Positions 25,254 to 33,789 of a DNA stretch of 64,000 nt are shown piece after piece. A program made the translations under genes and the position numbers. The stretch comes from CAZSBB01 sp964605235. GTDB lineage: Bacteria > Planctomycetota > Phycisphaerae > Phycisphaerales > Phycisphaeraceae. The notes beneath the pieces were generated by a model. It saw only the letters and a list, made by a program, of their open reading frames with translations. It ran no database searches and was not told the origin of the DNA. Numbering within the stretch: position 1 is the first letter of the stretch; every line of letters starts with the position of its first letter. The stretch spans positions 42,031-106,030 of the forward strand of contig CAZSBB010000023.1 in assembly GCA_964605235.1 (NCBI GenBank), written 5' to 3'.

Positions 25254-28200
25254 TCACTGGGGTGACGACGGTGCGAACCACTCCTCCGGCGTCGCACTGA
25301 CGTAAGGCGGCAGATTCCGCAGCAGCACCGCTTCGCCGGCGCCTTCCGTCCCGGTGAAGAACTGGTCGGCGGGAGTGTCGGCGCGGAGGCGGTACATTTG
25401 CGGTTGCTCGGTGCGGGGCAAGGCGATGGTGTAGCACCCCGAGGAATCCGGCAGCTGCGCGTCCATGACCTGACGCCACGGGCCGTCGACCTGTTCCACG
25501 AAAAACTGCCGTTGAGCGCCATGCACCGGCTTGATCAGCACCGCCAGGTCGTCGCGCAGCGCCGGCGCCTGGAAGTAGCAGAACCGGGCACGCAGCGGAT
25601 TCTGCACCGCCAGCGACTGGGGCATTTCCACCACCAGCTTCATCTCCGCCGGCTTGTTCAGGACAAAGGCGTGCGGGGAATACCCATGGTTGAGCGTCCG
25701 ATCCACGTCGGGGTCCAGGCCGGGGCTGGTGACGGTGTAGACGCCGGTGACGCCATCGCGGGGGATGGCGAGCGTGACGCGGGTGGCGTTGAGGCGATCG
25801 ACCTGTTGGCGCAGCACGACCTGGCCGGCGGGTCCGGTGATCTCGATTTCGCCGCCGCCGTCGAAGACCATCTCCAGCGTCCAGTCGCCGTCGGTGGTTT
25901 CCAGCAGATGCAATCGGGCGGGGGCGCGGCTGGGTCGGTCACGGCGCGGGGCATAGCGGTAGTCCAGGAAATCGCCGCGGAGGTGCGTGGGCAAATGCCG
26001 GTCGCGCCACGCCTGGGGCGCCTGCGCCATGGCGCCGACGAAGCGCATCATCACGACGTTGTCGCCCTTGGGAATCGGGTGGAATGACGCGGTGTTGATC
26101 CAGTTGCCCACCAGGCGATTGCACAAGGCTTTGCCGAGGTTCAGGTACTTCTCATCCCGGGTCAGTTCGTAGCCGTAGGTGAAGGCGCTGAACACCCGGA
26201 ACTCATCGGCGTGCACCGAGCCGCTGAGGTGGTCGGCGGCGCGCTGGCAGTAGATCAGCAGCGTATGACGGATGCGCGGATCGCCGGTGAGGTTCCAGTA
26301 CTGCCACAAGCCGTCGTAGACCCACCCCGAGGAGGCATGCCAGAGGGTGACATGATCCGCCCAGGTTTCCACGTGGCGCAGTTTGTCGAGGCTGTCGATC
26401 CGGGCGAAGCCATCGGCGAGGCGACGGGCGGCGGCGAGATAGCGCTGGTCCCAGGTGGCCTGATAGAGCAGACACAGGCGGTGCAGCGCCATCCCGGCGT
26501 TGCGGTTCTGATTGCCGTCGGCGATCTGGGCGAGATTGTCGATCCAGGCGCCAGTGAAGTGGCCCTGCTCGATCATCTGCCGACCCCACAACTCCAGCAC
26601 ATCCAGGGCGCGGCGGTCGCCGGTCATCCAGTAGGCGAAGAGGTAATCATCCTTCTGCTGCAGGTTGGAGGAAGGCACATCGCCGCCGGGCGCGCCGCGC
26701 CAGCCGCCCAGCCAGTGGATTTCACTGTTGTCATAGTGGTACTCGGCGCCGGCGTTGCGGCCATGGGCGGTGTGATGGCAATGGGCGCGATCCGCGGAAT
26801 ACAACGTGTAAGTCTGGGCGTAGCGGAGAAAAGACCGGCCGCCGCCGCGGAAGGCGTTGAGCCAGGCGAAGGTGCCCCAGCCGTAGTGCGACTTGGGCCG
26901 GGCGCGGTGCCAGAGGCCCAGGCCGCCATCGTCCTCGCGGCGTCCGGGTTGGTAGGCGAACAGATGCTGGTGGTAGCCGCCCCAGTCCCAGAAGCCGTAG
27001 TAATGCCGTCGGGCGACGGCGGTCTGCATCAAGTTGAGCAAGGCATGGGCGTAGCGTTGCTCGTCGTCATAATTGGATGCATCCGGCGGAGCCTGCAGAC
27101 ACCAGTCCAGGGCGCGGGTGGCGCAGGACCAGACGGGGTCGACCTGCGCCAGCAGCGGCTGGTCGACCGCCCGCGCCTGCTCCCAGGCGGATGGCGGCGG
27201 GTTGGGGCGGGAGTAATCGTTGGTGTCGCGCCAGTTGAGCCACAGCTCATGGGTCTTGGCGGCGCCGGTGGCGTTGGTGCGGTCGCGCAGCCGCTGCATC
27301 CAGACGTCCAGGTCCTGCTCTTTGTGTTGTTTCTGATTGGCGAGATAGCGCTTCTGGCGCTCGGTGAGCCACCACCAGTAGCCGTCCCAGCTCAGGTCCA
27401 TGACCCGGCCATGCTTGGGCCAGAAGTGCAGGCGTACGCAGCGGTCGTCCAGTTCAAACTCGAAGGGATACTGCTGCCAGGCGTCTTTGAGCACTGCGGT
27501 AAGCACCACCGGCCGGGCGATGTACTGCAGATAGCCGGCGAGCTTTTCTCCCCACGCCATAACCTCGCCGGTGTCGAGGTTGAGTTGCTTGAACTCCAGG
27601 TGATCCCGGTCAAAGCTGTCCTGCACCAGCGCGACATGCGGCGTTTCGGGGCGGTTGTGCCCGCTGGTCGCCTGTCCGGCATCCAACGGCTCCGTGCCCC
27701 AGACGGTGTAGCCCTGGGGATAGGACGCAGCGCAATGCTCCAGTTGCAGCCCAAGGTCCACCACCCGGTCTTCAGGCGACAATCCCGTGTAGATGAAGGT
27801 GTGCAGCACCCGCACGGAACTGCTGCCCCGGAAAAAGTGCAAGCGCAGGCTGTAGCGACCAAAGCGGTCCCCGGCGGCATTGACGTACCAGCCGTCGGCT
27901 TTGACGCAGGCGCGGATGGGGCCGTTCTCCTCCAGCACGACGGTGGCGTCCGGGTCGAGGTCGGCGCGCAGGATGCCCAGCTTCTCGTGTTCGACATAGA
28001 ACCCATTGAACTGGCTGTCGGCGGTCTGCCCCGGCGGCTGGACGATAGGTTGGCCGTTGACGGTCAAACCGCTGAACGGATCAAAGCCGCGCTTGGGGAT
28101 TCGCCCGGCAATGGCGCCGGTGTCGATGAGGATCGCCTGGTCATCCTCCGACGCCAAGGCGGGCAACGCGGGCGCGGGCTGGTCACCCAAGTGCAGCGTG

Positions 28201-28493
28201 TATGTCCGCGCGGGTTCCGCCAGGAAATCGAGCAGCAACCAGCGCACGCCCTGCCGACCCTCGGGGTCCCAGGTGGCGGTGACGCGGGCCTGCATCGGCT
28301 GGGGCGCGCCGGCGTCGTCCAGCAGGCGCAGGGGTTGGCCCGGGTGGTAGGTGTCGCGGGGAAATGGCACGCCGCAGGTCACTGCCGCGGGCGTGACCTC
28401 AGGGCGCGTGTCCGCGCTGGTGTGAATGGCAATGACCCCGGCAGTGGCGGGCACAGCCAAAAACAACAGCACCGCGGCAAGCACAAACTTCAT
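25254..28493 (-). CDS. YetA/exo-rhamnogalacturonan-lyase-like secreted protein
   Basis: This 1,079-residue protein starts at 28493 with MKFVLAAVLLFLAVPATA, a clean signal peptide. The N-terminal RIFT-barrel-like domain shows VTCGVPFPRDTYHPGQPLRLLDDAGAPQPMQARVTATW and QGVRWLLLDFLAEP, then AILIDTGAIAGRIPKRGFDPFSGLTVNG. From about residue 430 to 750 a helical toroid follows (YYGFWDWGGYHQHLFAYQ, HYGWGTFAWLNAFRGGGRSFLRYAQTYTLYSADRAHCHH, NAGMALHRLCLLYQATWDQRYLAAARRLADGF). The final 300 residues are beta-rich and may bind sugar. PL26 and YetA-like families share this plan; the substrate is unproven. It follows the small membrane protein gene by 55 bases. Confidence 0.82.
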   Translation of the reverse strand: MKFVLAAVLLFLAVPATAGVIAIHTSADTRPEVTPAAVTCGVPFPRDTYHPGQPLRLLDDAGAPQPMQARVTATWDPEGRQGVRWLLLDFLAEPARTYTLHLGDQPAPALPALASEDDQAILIDTGAIAGRIPKRGFDPFSGLTVNGQPIVQPPGQTADSQFNGFYVEHEKLGILRADLDPDATVVLEENGPIRACVKADGWYVNAAGDRFGRYSLRLHFFRGSSSVRVLHTFIYTGLSPEDRVVDLGLQLEHCAASYPQGYTVWGTEPLDAGQATSGHNRPETPHVALVQDSFDRDHLEFKQLNLDTGEVMAWGEKLAGYLQYIARPVVLTAVLKDAWQQYPFEFELDDRCVRLHFWPKHGRVMDLSWDGYWWWLTERQKRYLANQKQHKEQDLDVWMQRLRDRTNATGAAKTHELWLNWRDTNDYSRPNPPPSAWEQARAVDQPLLAQVDPVWSCATRALDWCLQAPPDASNYDDEQRYAHALLNLMQTAVARRHYYGFWDWGGYHQHLFAYQPGRREDDGGLGLWHRARPKSHYGWGTFAWLNAFRGGGRSFLRYAQTYTLYSADRAHCHHTAHGRNAGAEYHYDNSEIHWLGGWRGAPGGDVPSSNLQQKDDYLFAYWMTGDRRALDVLELWGRQMIEQGHFTGAWIDNLAQIADGNQNRNAGMALHRLCLLYQATWDQRYLAAARRLADGFARIDSLDKLRHVETWADHVTLWHASSGWVYDGLWQYWNLTGDPRIRHTLLIYCQRAADHLSGSVHADEFRVFSAFTYGYELTRDEKYLNLGKALCNRLVGNWINTASFHPIPKGDNVVMMRFVGAMAQAPQAWRDRHLPTHLRGDFLDYRYAPRRDRPSRAPARLHLLETTDGDWTLEMVFDGGGEIEITGPAGQVVLRQQVDRLNATRVTLAIPRDGVTGVYTVTSPGLDPDVDRTLNHGYSPHAFVLNKPAEMKLVVEMPQSLAVQNPLRARFCYFQAPALRDDLAVLIKPVHGAQRQFFVEQVDGPWRQVMDAQLPDSSGCYTIALPRTEQPQMYRLRADTPADQFFTGTEGAGEAVLLRNLPPYVSATPEEWFAPSSPQ

Positions 28494-28548
28494 GGCCCAG
28501 CCTCTCAAGCAAAAAACACAGGGGATTCATCCGTCGTGGCGGATCAGG

Positions 28549-29016
28549 TCAGGGGCGGCATTCGACTGGGGATTCATCTCGGCAGTCGGCAGTTGCGGTG
28601 CGGCGGATTTCCAGGCCTGCCGGGGTGTTCTGGGCGACCCAGTGAATTTCCCCGCCCGGGGTTGACGGCGGCGTTGCGATCAAGCGGCCGCGTTCGATCA
28701 CGGCTGAATCCACCTGCTCCAGCGGTCGGCGCATCATGGCCTGCGCTTCGGCGGAGACCGAGGTCAGGTAGCCGATGCGGCGTGACTGAGCGGTGCAGTC
28801 GCCGCAGCCATAGACATAGGCCCGCACGCCGCGTGTCTGGTCGTCCGAGGGTTTCGCTGCGGCTGCATACAGCGCCCCGGTCGTCAGGTCGTAGTAGTAC
28901 ACCGAACCCAGGGCCGACTCACCGCCGCCGGAGCGCGTGATCAGGATGATGACCAGCGTCGCCAGCAGCAGCGCCGCCGCCACCGCCAACTTGACGCCAT
29001 TGCGGGAACGAGCCAT
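28549..29016 (-). CDS. small membrane-anchored protein with CGDC motif
   Basis: This 155-residue protein starts MARSRNGVKLAVAAALLLATLVIILITRSGGG, a single N-terminal membrane anchor. It continues SVYYYDLTTGALYAAAAKPSDD and RAYVYGCGDCTAQSRRIGYLTSVSAEAQAMM, with a C-x-x-C pair that could bind metal or form a disulfide. Short proteins of this pattern occur beside pseudopilin genes in planctomycete genomes as I recall them; no function is known. It begins 26 bases after the pseudopilin gene and is followed by two secreted lyase-like genes. A longer frame upstream (to 29283) overlaps the pseudopilin and is not credible. Confidence 0.8.
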   Translation of the reverse strand: MARSRNGVKLAVAAALLLATLVIILITRSGGGESALGSVYYYDLTTGALYAAAAKPSDDQTRGVRAYVYGCGDCTAQSRRIGYLTSVSAEAQAMMRRPLEQVDSAVIERGRLIATPPSTPGGEIHWVAQNTPAGLEIRRTATADCRDESPVECRP

Positions 29017-29042
29017 GAGGCTTGGGTCCTTCGACCAAAGGG

Positions 29043-29759
29043 TCAGCGGTCGAGGTAATCGGTCCACGCCGAAGCGCTGCCGTACCAGTCGACGGTGGGG
29101 AAGGCGGTGTCGCGGTAATCGCGCAGCCCGGCGGAACCATCGCCGAACACCCGTTGCCAGGCGTAGTTGTGACCGATGGTGCCGAAGGAGGCGGCGAAAT
29201 GGAAGACGTCGGCGATCAACGCCGTATCGGAGTTGACCCGCCCCAGATGCTGCGTGCGCGGGGTGGAATCGCTGCTGGACCACGCCCAGTTGTCGGCGTT
29301 GACCGGCGCCGTCGCGTCATACGGCGCTGAACAGGTGCGCGGCTCATAGGAGCCGGCGGCATAGGCGGACTGGAATGGATTGGGCCACAGAATGGCGAAG
29401 TCGGCTTTGCTCCAACCCCTGCCGCTGGGTTGAATGCTGCCCCATCCCTGGGCGGCATCCGGACAGAAGAGCATGTTCGGATCGGTCGCGTAGCTCTGCG
29501 CGTAATACCGCCCCAGATTCAGGTGCGACCCGCCGTGGTAGAAATACATCGGCCAGGTGTCGACCCGCGCGGTGCGGTCCTTGTGATCCTGTCCATAAGT
29601 GAACAGGATCACCCCCCACTGCCGCAGGTTGCTCAGACACGTGGTGCGGCGCGCGGCTTGACGCGCCCCCGCCAACGCCGGCAGCAGAATGGAAATCAGC
29701 AGCGAAATGATCGAAATGACCACCAGCAGTTCGATCAGCGTAAAGGCGCGGCGTTTCAT
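29043..29759 (-). CDS. pseudopilin-like protein, prepilin N-terminal domain with H-X9-DG tail
   Basis: This 238-residue protein begins MKRRAFTLIELLVVISIISLLISILLPALAGARQAARRTTCLSNLRQWG, a very short basic leader and the class III prepilin signal. HNYAWQRVFGDG near the end is an exact H-X9-DG. AGGGA lies 8 bases before the ATG. It is the second gene of the operon led by the GntR/LacI regulator (20-base gap) and is followed after 26 bases by a small membrane protein. Among the four pseudopilins of the window it is the shortest. Confidence 0.9.
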   Translation of the reverse strand: MKRRAFTLIELLVVISIISLLISILLPALAGARQAARRTTCLSNLRQWGVILFTYGQDHKDRTARVDTWPMYFYHGGSHLNLGRYYAQSYATDPNMLFCPDAAQGWGSIQPSGRGWSKADFAILWPNPFQSAYAAGSYEPRTCSAPYDATAPVNADNWAWSSSDSTPRTQHLGRVNSDTALIADVFHFAASFGTIGHNYAWQRVFGDGSAGLRDYRDTAFPTVDWYGSASAWTDYLDR

Positions 29760-29779
29760 CGGGCGTCCCTTCAGTTAGT

Positions 29780-30880
29780 TCAAGTGTCACCCACAACCAG
29801 TTGGCATCCCAGCGAAAGCCGACGCACCGGTTGATCCGGTTGCGCAAAACGGCTCAGCAGCATGTCCGCGGCGCGGCGACCCATTTCCTGGGCCGGCACC
29901 GCCACCGTGGTCAATGCGCGATCCGTCAATTCGTGACCCAGTTGCTGACGGTCAAATCCAATCAGCCGAAAATCACGCCCCGCATGCAGGCCTAAGGCCG
30001 ATGCCCCCAGCGCGAAACCCACCGCCAGTTCATCCGACGCACAGAAGACCACATCCGGCCGGGGATCCAAAGCAAAAAACGTCCGGGCCGCCTCCGCCCC
30101 ATTGCCCGGGCCATAGTGCTCGCGCTGAATCAGATGGACGGCAGGAACCGCGCGGCCCAGCCCCTGCTCGAACCCCTGCAGACGCATCATGCCGGTGCGG
30201 TCAAAGGGCTCCAGTTCGTGGTGGTGCACCCCGACGAAGCAGGGCTGTTGACACCCCGCCGCCCGCGCCGCTTCACCCGCCAGGTAGCCGCCTTGTTCCT
30301 GATCCACCCCGACCACGTCATAACCACCCGGCGCCGCCACCGTCGCCCCGGCGCCCGTGGCGATCACCGTCAACAACTGATGCTCCGCAAACCGCAGCGC
30401 CGGCGTCGAGTTCGGATTGATCACCACCACCGCATCGCAGTCGGCTGGCGCCTGGCCATCGACTTGCTCCAGGTCCAGCGCCCGTCGAGCCACATGCGCC
30501 CCGAGCGCCTCGAGACACTCGGACGCCTGCGCCAACATCGCCGCAACCATCGGCCCGGGATGAGCCTGGGCGTGACAGATGATGACCCGCTTGCCCAGCA
30601 GCGGGCGAATCGGGGCGTCGACTACCGCCACCGCCGCACCGTCAACCGGAGCGACATAAGTGCCCGCCCCCCGCCGGGACACCAGGCAACCTTCCGCCAC
30701 CAACTCCTGCACCGCCCGATGTGTGTTGGTTTGCCCGGCATTGAGCATCCGCGCCAACTGCGGAATCGACGGCAAACGCGACCCCGGAGGCCAGTGCGTC
30801 TCGAACCGCTGACTCAGCTGACGCTTGATCTGCTGGTACGCCAGCGGGGGCTTCGATGAATCAAGCATTGCTCCCTGCAT
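29780..30880 (-). CDS. GntR-type winged helix fused to LacI-type sensor domain
   Basis: This protein of up to 366 residues has a GntR winged helix in residues about 10-80 (LAYQQIKRQLSQRFETHWPPGSRLPSIPQLARMLNAGQTNTHRAVQELVAEGCLVSRRGAGTYVAP) and a LacI-type sensor after it (VIICHAQAHPGPMVAAMLAQA, YDVVGVDQEQGGYLAGEAARAAGCQQPCFVG, DVVFCASDELAVGFALGASALGL, RLIGFDRQQLGHELTDRALTTVAVPAQEMGRRAADML). It would respond to a sugar ligand in the cytoplasm. Two starts compete: ATG 30880, directly behind a -10 box, and ATG 30868 with AGGGAG only 2 bases away. It is the first gene of the six-gene operon that includes two lyase-like proteins. Confidence 0.9.
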   Translation of the reverse strand: MQGAMLDSSKPPLAYQQIKRQLSQRFETHWPPGSRLPSIPQLARMLNAGQTNTHRAVQELVAEGCLVSRRGAGTYVAPVDGAAVAVVDAPIRPLLGKRVIICHAQAHPGPMVAAMLAQASECLEALGAHVARRALDLEQVDGQAPADCDAVVVINPNSTPALRFAEHQLLTVIATGAGATVAAPGGYDVVGVDQEQGGYLAGEAARAAGCQQPCFVGVHHHELEPFDRTGMMRLQGFEQGLGRAVPAVHLIQREHYGPGNGAEAARTFFALDPRPDVVFCASDELAVGFALGASALGLHAGRDFRLIGFDRQQLGHELTDRALTTVAVPAQEMGRRAADMLLSRFAQPDQPVRRLSLGCQLVVGDT

Positions 30881-30886
30881 GATTGT

Positions 30887-30915
30887 ATTATAAAAACATA
30901 TTATATCAATTGCAA
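30887..30915 (-). promoter_or_regulatory. promoter of the GntR/LacI regulator operon
   Basis: Read on the reverse strand, TTGCAA (30915-30910) and TATAAT (30892-30887) are 17 bases apart, a near-consensus sigma-70 promoter. A second TATAAT lies at 30905-30900, in direct repeat 13 bases away. Transcription from the first box would begin at about 30880, leaving little or no leader before the start codon. The region is strikingly AT-rich against the GC-rich background. Confidence 0.6.
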
Positions 30916-31175
30916 CACGATTTTAATCCGTTCCATTACAGGTATTTGCGAAATCTGAGCGCCAATCAAAAATATCGCCACCCGCGCTGCGAAATCGGCG
31001 CCGATTCCCTGAGCACAAGCGCCGACCGCAGCTGTGTTGATGACCGAATCCAGAGGGAGTGATGGCAGTGACCGACGGACCGGAGACGTTTCGGCTGGAG
31101 CACTCGCTTTCACTGCCGTGAGACGCTGGTGAAAGGTGTAAACACCAGGAAGCCGACCTGCGGGAGAGCCGGGGG
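30916..31175. other. intergenic region between sulfatase and regulator operon
   Basis: About 260 bases without a convincing gene. Short open frames here have no motifs and no ribosome-binding sites. The stretch is AT-richer next to the regulator promoter and returns to local GC content toward the sulfatase stop codon. Confidence 0.4.
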
Positions 31176-32648
31176 TTACAGCGTGGGCGCGCCGCCGCGG
31201 GTGGGATTGAGGCGCACGCCGCAGAAGCGGGTTTCGTCATAGAACAGCGTTTCGTCTTCCCAGTACGCCGCCGTTTCGGGGCGATGGAACTGGCCGCTGT
31301 GTTCGAGATGCCAGCGCAGCAGCCGGGCGCTCAGCTCCGCGCGGATGCCGGCGCAGGCGGGGTCATGGATGCGGTTGTGATTTTCCAGCGGGTCGGCGTG
31401 CAGGTCGTAGAGCTCATCCTCGCCGGTGTGGGCGGCGACATACTTCCAGCGTTGCGTCCGCGCCATGCTCAAGTGCAACTTGCCGCCGCTGTACTGCGCC
31501 TGATCGCAGGCGAACACGCAATCGCGCGGCTCATGCGCCTGTCCGCGCAAGCACGGCAGCAGACTGCGCCCATGCTGATGACTCGACGCTTCGATGCCGA
31601 ACCAGTCGAGAATGGTGTGATGCACATCGATCGACTGCACCAGTTCATCCACCCGGCGCGGCAAGTGCGGATCGCCGCCGGGCGCGAGCGTGCTGTGTGG
31701 ATCGGCGATGAACAACGGAATGCGCACCAGATCATCCGTCAGCGTCCAGCTCTTGCCCAGCGCGCCATACCGGCCGGCGAAGTCGCCGTGGTCGGACAGG
31801 AAGACGACCAGCGTGTTTTGCCGGAGGTTGTGTTCATCGAGCGTGCGCAGCAGGGAGCCGACGTTGTCGTCGATCAGGGTGACCAGACCATACACCGCCG
31901 CCAGCCAGATGCGCAGCTCCTCGTCATTGAGATACTTGGCGTTCTGCCGCAGCCAGGCTTGCGTGGCGGTGGGTTTGCCCGCCAGTTCGTCCGGGGAGCG
32001 CGGGGGCAGCACCATGTCGGCCGGGTCGTACATGCGGTCGTACGGCGCGGGCGGGGTGAAGGGCCCATGCGGGGCGACATGGCTCACATAGCACGCGAAC
32101 GGCTGGTCATGATGCGCGGCAATGAACTGCTGCGCCTGACGGGCGATGACATTTTCAAAGTAATGCTCGGAAGGGATGCGCGAAGTGCCGATGGTCCAGA
32201 AGCGCACGGGAAAACGCTCGATGTCGCGTCCTTCGGGATAGTGAATCTTCAGTCCCTGTGCGGCGAGATAGGCGTTGTACTCATGCTTGGTGAAGGAGGT
32301 CGCCCAGCCTTCGCCGGCGAGGTTGCGGTCGTCGCCGGCGAAATGCGTTTTGCCGAAGTATCCGGTGGCGATGCCCGCCTGTTGCAGCAAATGCCCGAGC
32401 CAGGGTTCGCCGGCGGGGCGACGCGGGACGTTGTTGTTCATCACGCCGTGGCCGATGGGGTAGCGACCCGACATCAGGCTCACGCGCGACGGCACGCACA
32501 CGCCCGAACAGGTAAAGGCATTGGTGAACACCGCCGCCTCCCGCGCCAGGCGATCCAGCGCCGGCGTGCGCAAGCCGGGGGCACCGCGGCAACTCAGCCA
32601 AAGGTGATGTTGAGCGTCGGTTTGAATGAGCAGGAGATTGCGCAACAC
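31176..32648 (-). CDS. sulfatase
   Basis: This 490-residue sulfatase carries LLLIQTDAQHHLWLSCRGAPGLRTPALDRLAREAAVFTNAF and the modification site C51-V-P-S-R (SGVCVPSRVSLMSGRYP), then YFGKTHFAG, ACYVSHVAPHGPF, VFLSDHGDFAGRYG and the late block GEDELYDLHADPLENHN. C51 would become formylglycine. The most likely start is a GTG at 32648, because no in-frame ATG occurs before the first family strand and the upstream frame closes at about 32715. No signal peptide is present. The gene is upstream of, and in the same direction as, the regulator operon, 295 bases away; it is closer to arylsulfatase/choline-sulfatase types than to the pair at 6.3-9.7 kb. Confidence 0.9.
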   Translation of the reverse strand: MLRNLLLIQTDAQHHLWLSCRGAPGLRTPALDRLAREAAVFTNAFTCSGVCVPSRVSLMSGRYPIGHGVMNNNVPRRPAGEPWLGHLLQQAGIATGYFGKTHFAGDDRNLAGEGWATSFTKHEYNAYLAAQGLKIHYPEGRDIERFPVRFWTIGTSRIPSEHYFENVIARQAQQFIAAHHDQPFACYVSHVAPHGPFTPPAPYDRMYDPADMVLPPRSPDELAGKPTATQAWLRQNAKYLNDEELRIWLAAVYGLVTLIDDNVGSLLRTLDEHNLRQNTLVVFLSDHGDFAGRYGALGKSWTLTDDLVRIPLFIADPHSTLAPGGDPHLPRRVDELVQSIDVHHTILDWFGIEASSHQHGRSLLPCLRGQAHEPRDCVFACDQAQYSGGKLHLSMARTQRWKYVAAHTGEDELYDLHADPLENHNRIHDPACAGIRAELSARLLRWHLEHSGQFHRPETAAYWEDETLFYDETRFCGVRLNPTRGGAPTL

Positions 32649-32829
32649 AGCATTCCGATCGAAAGCCTGGCGGTCGGTTGCGGGCGACCGCCGGCGGGCA
32701 CGTTGACCTGGAAGTCATTCCCGGAGCTTTCCGGGGACCGGGCGGCATTGTAGGGGTTGCGGCAGGAAAAGTCGGCACGGGCTGCCCTGGCGCAGCCGCG
32801 GCGGCGGGCGCTGGACCACTACTGCATGT

Positions 32830-33594
32830 TCAGTTCTTGGCGTAGCTGAGGTTCGCCAGTTCGAAGTGCTGCCACCAGGTGATGTTGGCGGGAGCGGAAG
32901 GCTGGGCGTCCGCCAGCGTGACGGTGGCGACATGGCCGTCCAGGGCGACGACGTTCGCCGTGCTGCTCAGATGCCAGTAGCCGGTCTCATTGACGCGATA
33001 CTCGGTGTAATGATTGGCTTTCACGACCGTGCCGGGCGTGCCGAAGGGATACCAGGAGTAGAGGGTGACGGTCGCGGTGTCATCGCCGGCGTCGGCAATG
33101 CTGATGAGCCTGCTGGGCTGGCGGGTGATCTCGGTGGTTTTGACGACTTTCCGACTGCTGCCGAGCGTGGGATGGTTGATTTGATTGGTGGAGATATTGC
33201 GGTTGGCCATGTATTGCGTGGGCACGCCCAGCACCAGCGGCTCCAGGGGATTTTCCGGACAACGCGTCAGCAGGGGCCAGCGTCCAGGGAAGTAATGGCC
33301 GTTGTTCAAACCGAAGGTGACCGCGGTGTCGGACGTAATCCAGCCGGTCATGGCCCAGGCGTTGCTGCCCAGACCATACAGTTCCGAAGGAATGATGATC
33401 TCCTGATTGTCGACGGTGTACGCGGCATGGGCGATCTGCAACTGCCGCAGGTTGCTCCCGCACTGAATCTTGTACGACGACCTGCGCGCCTGGCCCAGCG
33501 CCGGCAGCAGAATCGCCATGAGCAGCGAAATGATGCTGATGACCACCAGCAGTTCGATGAGCGTGAACGCGGTGCGACGCTGCTGAGTTGGCAT
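32830..33594 (-). CDS. pseudopilin-like protein, prepilin N-terminal domain
   Basis: This 254-residue protein starts at ATG 33594 with AGGAG 7 bases upstream; a GTG two codons earlier is less well placed. MPTQQRRTAFTLIELLVVISIISLLMAILLPALGQARRSSYKIQCGSNLRQLQ is the class III prepilin signal plus the usual conserved helix. The tail HLSSTANVVALDGHVATVTL is a variant of H-X9-DG with ten spacer residues. It is divergent from the third GntR/LacI regulator (196-base gap) and lies 181 bases upstream of a sulfatase in the same direction. The middle region has no recognisable domain. Confidence 0.89.
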   Translation of the reverse strand: MPTQQRRTAFTLIELLVVISIISLLMAILLPALGQARRSSYKIQCGSNLRQLQIAHAAYTVDNQEIIIPSELYGLGSNAWAMTGWITSDTAVTFGLNNGHYFPGRWPLLTRCPENPLEPLVLGVPTQYMANRNISTNQINHPTLGSSRKVVKTTEITRQPSRLISIADAGDDTATVTLYSWYPFGTPGTVVKANHYTEYRVNETGYWHLSSTANVVALDGHVATVTLADAQPSAPANITWWQHFELANLSYAKN

Positions 33595-33660
33595 GCCCAC
33601 TCTCCTGTGATTTCATCGTCCAAGCATAGGCGACCAAGCGGATTGGTCTGGCCCAAGGTC

Positions 33661-33698
33661 GCATATTCTCGTTGACCCTGCACGAATATTCTATATGC
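33661..33698. promoter_or_regulatory. AT-rich inverted repeats in the pseudopilin/regulator divergent promoter
   Basis: GCATAT at 33661-33666 is mirrored by ATATGC at 33693-33698. Inside the right half, ATAT-TCT-ATAT (33686-33696) forms a small palindrome that shares TCTATATG with the operator candidate at 6246-6260. The site lies 92 bases before the regulator start and 67 bases from the pseudopilin start, fitting control of both genes. Confidence 0.42.
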
Positions 33699-33789
33699 TA
33701 ACTATACAATTTCAATCCTTTTTTTCTCACCCCCTCCGAACCTTGCGGACCAGCCCGACCAACGGCCCAAACTTCCCGGGAGAATCCTG

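Noticed and set aside
21568..25305. Plus-strand open frame of 1,245 codons
   Set aside because: Although almost as long as the minus-strand gene, it has no signal peptide or domain, whereas the minus frame has a signal peptide, a CBM9-like domain and a ribosome-binding site.
26211..28940. Plus-strand open frame of 909 codons
   Set aside because: Antisense to the YetA-like gene and to the small CGDC protein, without domains.
30901..31240. Short minus-strand frames between sulfatase and regulator
   Set aside because: They have no ribosome-binding sites or motifs, and one overlaps the sulfatase end in another frame.
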